From NCBI GenBank assembly GCA_021780755.1, contig JAJXYF010000005.1:41031-105030 (forward strand): a stretch of DNA of 64,000 nt. Direction: 5' to 3'. The notes under the pieces are model-generated. The model had not been told where the DNA came from. It saw only the letters and a list, made by a program, of their open reading frames with translations, and did no database searches. Every line of letters begins with the position of its first letter. The first letter of the stretch is position 1. Source of the stretch: Deltaproteobacteria bacterium. GTDB lineage: Bacteria; Desulfobacterota; Binatia; Binatales; Binataceae. Shown here piece by piece: positions 59,489 through 64,000 of the stretch. The position numbers and the translations under genes are program-made.

Positions 59489-60787
59489 GTGAGAGGAAAG
59501 TGGATCGAAACTGCTCTGGGGGTAACCTTGCTGGGATCGCTCCTGGCATTGGGTGGATGCGGTTCTGACTCGGGCGGTGGTACGCCTACTGTGATTCGGC
59601 CGCGGCCGCCGGCCAAAAGTTCGCCGGGATCGGGATTATTCGCGGTGGATTGCAGCAGGAACCGGGCGTATGTTCCGCTGGATACTTTAAACGGCGGTGG
59701 AAACGGTCAGGTGTCCGTCATTAATATCGGCGTTAATCCGGACACTACGGATCCTCGGGTCACGACCGTCGCGCTGACGCATCCGGATATTCCGACCGGG
59801 ACGACGCTGGATAGCGATCACGGCCTGATTCTCGTGGTTGGTGGCGGCTTTGTCGATGTTATCAACGAGAGTAACAACACACTGGTGTCAGGTTCGCCGT
59901 TCGCGCTCCCGGGTGGCAGTACCGCCGGGGGGACCGGTCAAATCCTTTACAATCCAACGACCAAGTTGGCGATCGTTGCGGTCGAAAGCCCGACCAGTGG
60001 TTTTGTGACTTTCGACCCGGTCGCGCATACCTTCGGTACGGTGATTCCGGCGAATTATCCGGAGGCATTTTCGCTGAACTCAACGACTAATGTCGTGATG
60101 GACGCGGCTTCGTTTTCTTCCTCCGGTTCAATGGACGCGGTTGATGTAGCTGGAGGGCGCGCATGCACGCTGAGCGATACCAACCTCGGCAGCGATCAGG
60201 ACGGCGCTTCGACCGATTCCGCCACCAATATCACTGTAATCAGTAATGAAGACGGCACCGCGTCGGTGCTCAATCTGAACGGCTCCGCGTTTAATCCGAC
60301 GGGCACGACTACACCCTGTACTCTGGACGAAGCGGGAACGCTCCCAAATTCGGTCCTCGTCAGCGGATTACCAGGGTCAACCGCAGGTTCGGCCGTGAAC
60401 GGGACCACGCACCAGGCCTTTCTGATCGAAGATTCGAGCAACGGCGTCAGCCTGATTCAGCTGCCGAGCACCCCAGTGACTCAGCTAACGCCCGGCGATC
60501 TGGGAACGCCGTCAATCTCGACCCTCCCTGGCGATCCGAATGATAATTCGTGGGCCACTCAGGGAGATCCCTATGCGGTCGCGATCGGCGAGTGCAAAAA
60601 CACCGGATACGCGGTCGATGATTCGTTTCAATTCCTGGTTCAGGTCGATTTGGCCACGCTGCAGAACAATCCGTCGGTCATTAGCACGGCGTTGCCCTCT
60701 GGTCATTGCGCAGGTACCACGGGTACGACCTTCAAATGCAACAACGGCAATGGGGTGACGTTCTTCCCGCTGCCCGGCGTGATCTAG
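59489..60787 (+). CDS. Beta-propeller-like lipoprotein
   Basis: 432 residues from GTG 59489 with GGGAGGA 10 nt upstream. A lipoprotein signal peptide ends in the lipobox LALGGC, followed by SDSGGG. The mature part shows repeated short beta motifs such as 'GQVSVINIGVNPD', 'GFVDVINESNNTL', 'GSMDAVDVAGG' and 'GTASVLNLNGSAF', the pattern of YncE/SMP-30-like propeller blades. Codon choice and composition (Thr/Ser/Gly-rich, few charged residues) suit a surface or periplasmic protein. Its ligand is unknown. Three strong hairpins follow the stop. Confidence 0.75.
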   Translation: MRGKWIETALGVTLLGSLLALGGCGSDSGGGTPTVIRPRPPAKSSPGSGLFAVDCSRNRAYVPLDTLNGGGNGQVSVINIGVNPDTTDPRVTTVALTHPDIPTGTTLDSDHGLILVVGGGFVDVINESNNTLVSGSPFALPGGSTAGGTGQILYNPTTKLAIVAVESPTSGFVTFDPVAHTFGTVIPANYPEAFSLNSTTNVVMDAASFSSSGSMDAVDVAGGRACTLSDTNLGSDQDGASTDSATNITVISNEDGTASVLNLNGSAFNPTGTTTPCTLDEAGTLPNSVLVSGLPGSTAGSAVNGTTHQAFLIEDSSNGVSLIQLPSTPVTQLTPGDLGTPSISTLPGDPNDNSWATQGDPYAVAIGECKNTGYAVDDSFQFLVQVDLATLQNNPSVISTALPSGHCAGTTGTTFKCNNGNGVTFFPLPGVI

Positions 60788-60806
60788 AAGCGCGCCCGGT
60801 CGAATG

Positions 60807-60829
60807 CCGTGTGGTTTGACACCGCACGG
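60807..60829 (+). terminator. Hairpin after lipoprotein gene
   Basis: CCGTGTGGT (60807-60815) pairs with ACCGCACGG (60821-60829, one G-U pair) around a 5-nt loop, 20 bp past the stop at 60787. There is no T-run; the termination role is inferred from position. Confidence 0.4.
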
Positions 60830-60848
60830 GGTGACACATGGCTTGAAT

Positions 60849-60890
60849 GCGTGTGTCCCGCGCGTCCGTAAGGACGCGCGGGACACACGC
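60849..60890. repeat. Perfect 19-bp inverted repeat
   Basis: Bases 60849-60867 and 60872-60890 are exact reverse complements with a GTAA loop (19 bp, GC-rich). It lies between the lipoprotein gene and mutS and is far stronger than needed for a terminator, with no T-run. It may be a mobile palindromic repeat or an RNA structure in the mutS leader. Confidence 0.85.
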
Positions 60891-60900
60891 GCAACCTCAT

Positions 60901-60944
60901 GCGCGCTTCGCGCTCTCGCGGGGGCGAGAGCGTGCGAAGCGCGC
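60901..60944. repeat. Second large inverted repeat, 18 bp with a 2-nt bulge
   Basis: GCGCGCTTCGC (60901-60911) pairs with 60934-60944, and GCTCTCG (60912-60918) with 60925-60931. This leaves a GT bulge and a 6-nt loop. It starts 10 bp after the previous hairpin and ends 50 bp before the mutS start codon. Confidence 0.8.
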
Positions 60945-60994
60945 GCAGTCGTTTTGCGATGGCGACGCTCACTGGCTATCCTTGAGCGCGCAAC

Positions 60995-63700
60995 GTGCCG
61001 ATCAACCAATCACCGCTCATCACCCAGTACCTCAACGTCAAGCGCAGCGTCCCCGACGCCATTCTGTTCTTCCGACTCGGTGACTTTTACGAGATGTTCT
61101 TCGAGGACGCCGAAGTCGGCGCGCGCATCCTCGATATCCAACTGACCTCCCGATCGAAGGACGGCGTGCCGCTGTGTGGCGTGCCGTACCATTCGGCGGA
61201 GCCTTACATCGCGAAGCTGCTCAAGGCCGGGCTCAAGGTCGCCATCTGCGAACAATCGGCGCCGGAGTTGCCCGTGGCCGCATCGAGCGGCAAGGGCAGC
61301 GCGTTCAACAAGAGCGCCGCGCTTTACAATAGCGAAGGGTTCAAATTGACCGCGCCGGCCGACAAGCGTGGCGGCGGGCGCGGCCTGATGCCGCGGCAGA
61401 TCGTGCGCGTGATCACGCCCGGCACGGTCGGTGAGGAACTGGTGCTGGTGGCTGGCGAGAAGAATTTTCTGCTGGCCGCGGCCTCCGACGCGGATGTCTT
61501 TGCACTGGCCGCAATCGATGTCTCGACCGGGGAGTTTATCGCGACGCGAATCGGCGGTGCGGCGGGTCTGCGCGAGGAGATCGCGCGGATCGCACCGCGA
61601 GAGATGGTGATTCCGGCGGGCAGCGATACGCTCAAAGCGATCGCGGCGGCCCTGCGCTGCCCATTGACCGAACTCGCTAGCAACGCCTTCGACGCGGAGA
61701 GCGCAGAGGCCCTGCTGGTGCGGCGCTTTGGCTTGCAGGCGGCGTCGATGCCGGATGGCGGATTTGCCGGTGCGGTGGCCGCCGTCGCGGGCGCGGCGCT
61801 CGGCTACGTCGAGGAAAATTTCGGGCGCGACCTCGCCCATCTGCGGCCGCCGCGCCTCTACCGCGCCGCCGAATTCATGCTGGTGGACGAGGTCAGCCGC
61901 CGCCATCTTGAACTGGTCGCCTCGAGCGACGGCACGCGCACGGGGTCGCTGCTGGCGATTCTCGACCAGACCCTGACACCCGTCGGGGCGCGGACGCTGG
62001 CCAACTGGATCGTCTATCCGCTGCTCGATCTCGGTGCGATTCGCGCTCGCCATGACGCAGTCGAGGAACTATTTGACGCGGACCTCGGCGGCGAGGTGGC
62101 GGAGTCGCTGCGGCGCATCGGCGATCTTGAACGGCTGGCGGGCCGGGTCGGGAGTCTGCGCGCGAGCCCGCGCGACACGCTGCGGCTGGGGCAAGCGCTG
62201 ACGGCGGTGGCCACGCTGCGCAACGCGCTCGCTTTGCGAGGCAGTGGACTCATCCGCGAAATCGCCGAGCGCCTGCGGCCCTTGCCCGAAGTGGCGGCAC
62301 AAATCGACGCGACCATCGGCGACGAACCACCGGTAAATCCGCGTGACGGCAATACTATCCGCGCGGGCTTCAACGCCGAGGTCGATGAGATGCGCGGGCT
62401 CGCGCTGGACGCGCGCGGGGTGATCGCGCGGCTGGAGGCGTCGGAGCGCGAACGCACGCGGATACCGTCGCTCAAGGTCCGCTACAACCAGGTCTTCGGC
62501 TACTACATTGAAATAACCAAAACCCATACGGACCGCGCGCCTGCCGACTACGAGCGTAAGCAGACGCTGGTCGGCGCCGAGCGCTTTACGACGCCCGCGC
62601 TGAAGGAACTCGAGCGCAAGATTCTGAGTGCGGAGTCGGGGCTGAAAGAAATTGAGATGCAGCTCTTTACCCGTCTGCTGCGCGACCTCGCTGCGCATAC
62701 CGGTGAGATCCTTGAAACAGCGGCGGCGGTCGGCGAATTCGACGCACTGCGATCGCTGGCGGCGGTCGCGCGCAGTGGCGGTTATGTGCGGCCCGAACTG
62801 AACTTGGGCTTTGCCATCAGGATTCGCGACGGACGTCATCCGGTGCTCGAGTCGGGGATGCGGCCGGGGGAGTTCGTGCCCAACGACCTCGACGCCGATC
62901 CGGCGGAGCGTCAACTGCTCCTGATCACCGGCCCCAACATGGCGGGCAAATCGACCTACCTGCGGCAGGTCGCGCTGATCGCGATCATGGCGCAGATGGG
63001 CAGCTTCGTGCCGGCCACCTCGGCGAGTCTCGGCCTGACCGATCGGGTGCTGACGCGGATCGGCGCGCGCGACGATTTGCGGCGGGGCGAATCGACCTTC
63101 ATGGTGGAGATGCGTGAGACCGCGCGCCTGCTCGAAGGACTGACCGAGCGCAGCCTGCTGCTGCTCGACGAGGTCGGTCGCGGCACCAGCACGTTCGACG
63201 GGCTGGCGATCGCGTGGGCGGTGGCCGAGTACCTGCACGATGCGACGCGCGGCAAGGTGTTGTTCGCGACCCACTTCCACGAACTGACCGAGCTTGCGCG
63301 CGAGCGGACGCGGGTCAAGAATCTCAGCATGGCGGTGCGCGAGTGGAGCGGTGAGGTGCTTTTTCTGCGGCGCGTGATCGAAGGGCCGGCGAGCCGCAGC
63401 TACGGAATCGAAGTGGCGCGCCTGGCGGGTCTGCCGGCGGGAATAATCGCGCGCGCTCGCGAGATCCTGGGCAATCTGGAACGCGGTGAATTTGATGACG
63501 CCGGCCAGGCGCGCCTGGCGCACAGCGCCGAAAGCGGCCGGACCGTAGCGCAGATGAGTCTCTTCGCGCCGGCCGAGACCCGCGTGATCGAGGAGTTGCG
63601 CGCGGTCGAGGTCGAGCGGATGACGCCAGTCGAGGCGCTTAACGCGCTTGCGCGGATGGTCGCGCGCCTGCGCGGCCAGGATGGCTCGGGAGACGAATAG
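60995..63700 (+). CDS. mutS: DNA mismatch repair protein MutS
   Basis: 901 residues from GTG 60995, somewhat longer than E. coli MutS (853). The mismatch-reading N-terminal domain contains FFRLGDFYEMFFEDAE, with the Phe-x-Glu wedge (FYE), and PLCGVPYHSAEPYI. The Walker A motif GPNMAGKST is at about residue 646, Walker B/D-loop in LLLDEVGRGTSTFDG at about 722, and ATHFHELTEL follows. The C-terminus 'EAL NAL.RMVARLRG'-like tail includes 'VERMTPVEALNALARMVARL' (in part). It recognises mismatches and recruits MutL. The linker insertion 'AASSGKGSAFNKSA' in the N-terminal domain is unusual. The next gene overlaps its end by 20 bp. Confidence 0.95.
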   Translation: MPINQSPLITQYLNVKRSVPDAILFFRLGDFYEMFFEDAEVGARILDIQLTSRSKDGVPLCGVPYHSAEPYIAKLLKAGLKVAICEQSAPELPVAASSGKGSAFNKSAALYNSEGFKLTAPADKRGGGRGLMPRQIVRVITPGTVGEELVLVAGEKNFLLAAASDADVFALAAIDVSTGEFIATRIGGAAGLREEIARIAPREMVIPAGSDTLKAIAAALRCPLTELASNAFDAESAEALLVRRFGLQAASMPDGGFAGAVAAVAGAALGYVEENFGRDLAHLRPPRLYRAAEFMLVDEVSRRHLELVASSDGTRTGSLLAILDQTLTPVGARTLANWIVYPLLDLGAIRARHDAVEELFDADLGGEVAESLRRIGDLERLAGRVGSLRASPRDTLRLGQALTAVATLRNALALRGSGLIREIAERLRPLPEVAAQIDATIGDEPPVNPRDGNTIRAGFNAEVDEMRGLALDARGVIARLEASERERTRIPSLKVRYNQVFGYYIEITKTHTDRAPADYERKQTLVGAERFTTPALKELERKILSAESGLKEIEMQLFTRLLRDLAAHTGEILETAAAVGEFDALRSLAAVARSGGYVRPELNLGFAIRIRDGRHPVLESGMRPGEFVPNDLDADPAERQLLLITGPNMAGKSTYLRQVALIAIMAQMGSFVPATSASLGLTDRVLTRIGARDDLRRGESTFMVEMRETARLLEGLTERSLLLLDEVGRGTSTFDGLAIAWAVAEYLHDATRGKVLFATHFHELTELARERTRVKNLSMAVREWSGEVLFLRRVIEGPASRSYGIEVARLAGLPAGIIARAREILGNLERGEFDDAGQARLAHSAESGRTVAQMSLFAPAETRVIEELRAVEVERMTPVEALNALARMVARLRGQDGSGDE

Positions 63701-64000
63701 CAGCGGCGGTGAGCGCGATGGCGATCGCCGGCCGCATAACAGGGTTCGCGCGGCCCCGCGGGCGCCGCTGGCGGTGCTCGCCTGTCTCGTAATGCTTGTC
63801 GCCGCGGCGATCGCGAGGCCTCCGGGCGCGCTCGCCGCGACTATCACCGGGGCGTCGATTGAGAGTCAGGGCGCCGCGGTTGAGTTGCGGTTCGCGCTAC
63901 ATGGGCGCGGGCTCGGATGGCATCTCGGCATCCACGGACAGGAACTCTGGATCGATCTCGACAACGTGCGGATGCAGCTTGCGCCGCGCCCGCTGCTCGG
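63681..64000 (+). CDS. N-acetylmuramoyl-L-alanine amidase-type protein, N-terminal part (AMIN-like domain)
   Basis: The gene starts at ATG 63681 inside the last codons of mutS and runs past the right edge, 106 residues seen. A basic, charged N-terminus is followed by one hydrophobic segment (LAVLACLVMLVAAAIA), a signal peptide or anchor. 'ITGASIESQGAAVELRFALHG' (in part) and 'ELWIDLDNVRMQL' then look like the AMIN domain that targets AmiC-like amidases to peptidoglycan. The catalytic domain would lie outside the window, so the full identity is inferred. Confidence 0.6.
   Translation, partial: MARETNSSGGERDGDRRPHNRVRAAPRAPLAVLACLVMLVAAAIARPPGALAATITGASIESQGAAVELRFALHGRGLGWHLGIHGQELWIDLDNVRMQLAPRPLL

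Noticed and set aside
62069..63847. 592-codon minus-strand frame opposite mutS
   Set aside because: Same reason: the plus strand carries all MutS motifs and the antisense product has none.
1..64000. CRISPR arrays, transposases, prophage or plasmid origin
   Set aside because: No regularly spaced repeats, no transposase or integrase frames, and no iteron clusters were seen on either strand.

Overview
The window is GC-rich bacterial DNA with tightly packed genes. It has no transposase, phage gene or CRISPR array. The gene content points to an uncultivated soil or groundwater lineage of the Binatota/deltaproteobacterial type. That content includes two CaiB/BaiF CoA-transferases, two amidohydrolase-2 proteins, an acyl-CoA dehydrogenase, FAH and VOC catabolic enzymes, a DUF1302/DUF1329 outer-membrane pair, several c-type cytochromes, NdvB and UGA-recoded selenoproteins. 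The lineage is an inference from gene content only; no rRNA is present.

Layout. 1-8,500: catabolic and housekeeping genes (cyclase C-terminus, CoA-transferase, fructose bisphosphatase, SDR, GST, pyruvoyl arginine decarboxylase, PPOX protein, amidohydrolase, MntP-like pump, a DoxX remnant). 8,500-11,200: a porin and two small cytochromes c in one minus-strand operon, then tRNA-Leu(CAA). 11,200-12,150: about 1 kb with no recognisable gene. 12,152-21,142: one 9-kb gene for an NdvB-type cyclic beta-1,2-glucan synthase. 21,200-28,800: minus-strand genes for acetate kinase, amidohydrolase, acyl-CoA dehydrogenase, a cupin, a ferritin-like protein, a DsbA/FrnE protein and a methyltransferase. 28,990-33,920: a plus-strand sulfur/redox block with a two-domain sulfurtransferase, an MBL hydrolase, a GrdB-like selenoprotein, a rhodanese selenoprotein, a methyltransferase and an AhpD-like protein. 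34,020-38,630: an operon of DUF1302, DUF1329 and cytochrome c, divergent from a CGNR zinc-finger regulator. 38,747-39,106: tmRNA. 39,300-43,100: carbamoyltransferase, SxtJ, DUF5989 and SGNH hydrolase cassette. 43,200-50,000: SDR, CMD protein, lipoprotein, epimerase, second CoA-transferase, VOC protein, FAH protein and a solitary Dam-type methylase. 50,100-57,800: KimA-like transporter, FolD and the glycine cleavage genes gcvT, gcvPA and gcvPB (one-carbon/folate metabolism), without a gcvH. 57,800-64,000: MobA-like protein, alpha/beta hydrolase, lipoprotein, three tandem hairpins, MutS and the start of an AMIN-domain protein.

The most interesting discovery is at 31,238-32,561. Two neighbouring genes are each interrupted by one in-frame UGA exactly where their families carry the catalytic Cys/Sec. 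Each UGA is followed, 18 or 23 nt later, by a perfect 8-bp stem with a 3-nt loop starting with G, which fits the bacterial SECIS model. They read as a GrdB-like selenoprotein and a rhodanese-type selenoprotein (U-A-G-G-G-R-S active loop).

A second finding is regulatory. A 45-bp promoter/operator (TTGACA, 17 bp, TACACA, overlapping AACCGGTT) occurs in front of both the DsbA/ferritin-like genes and the DUF1302/DUF1329/cytochrome operon. It may define a small regulon, possibly under the adjacent CGNR protein.
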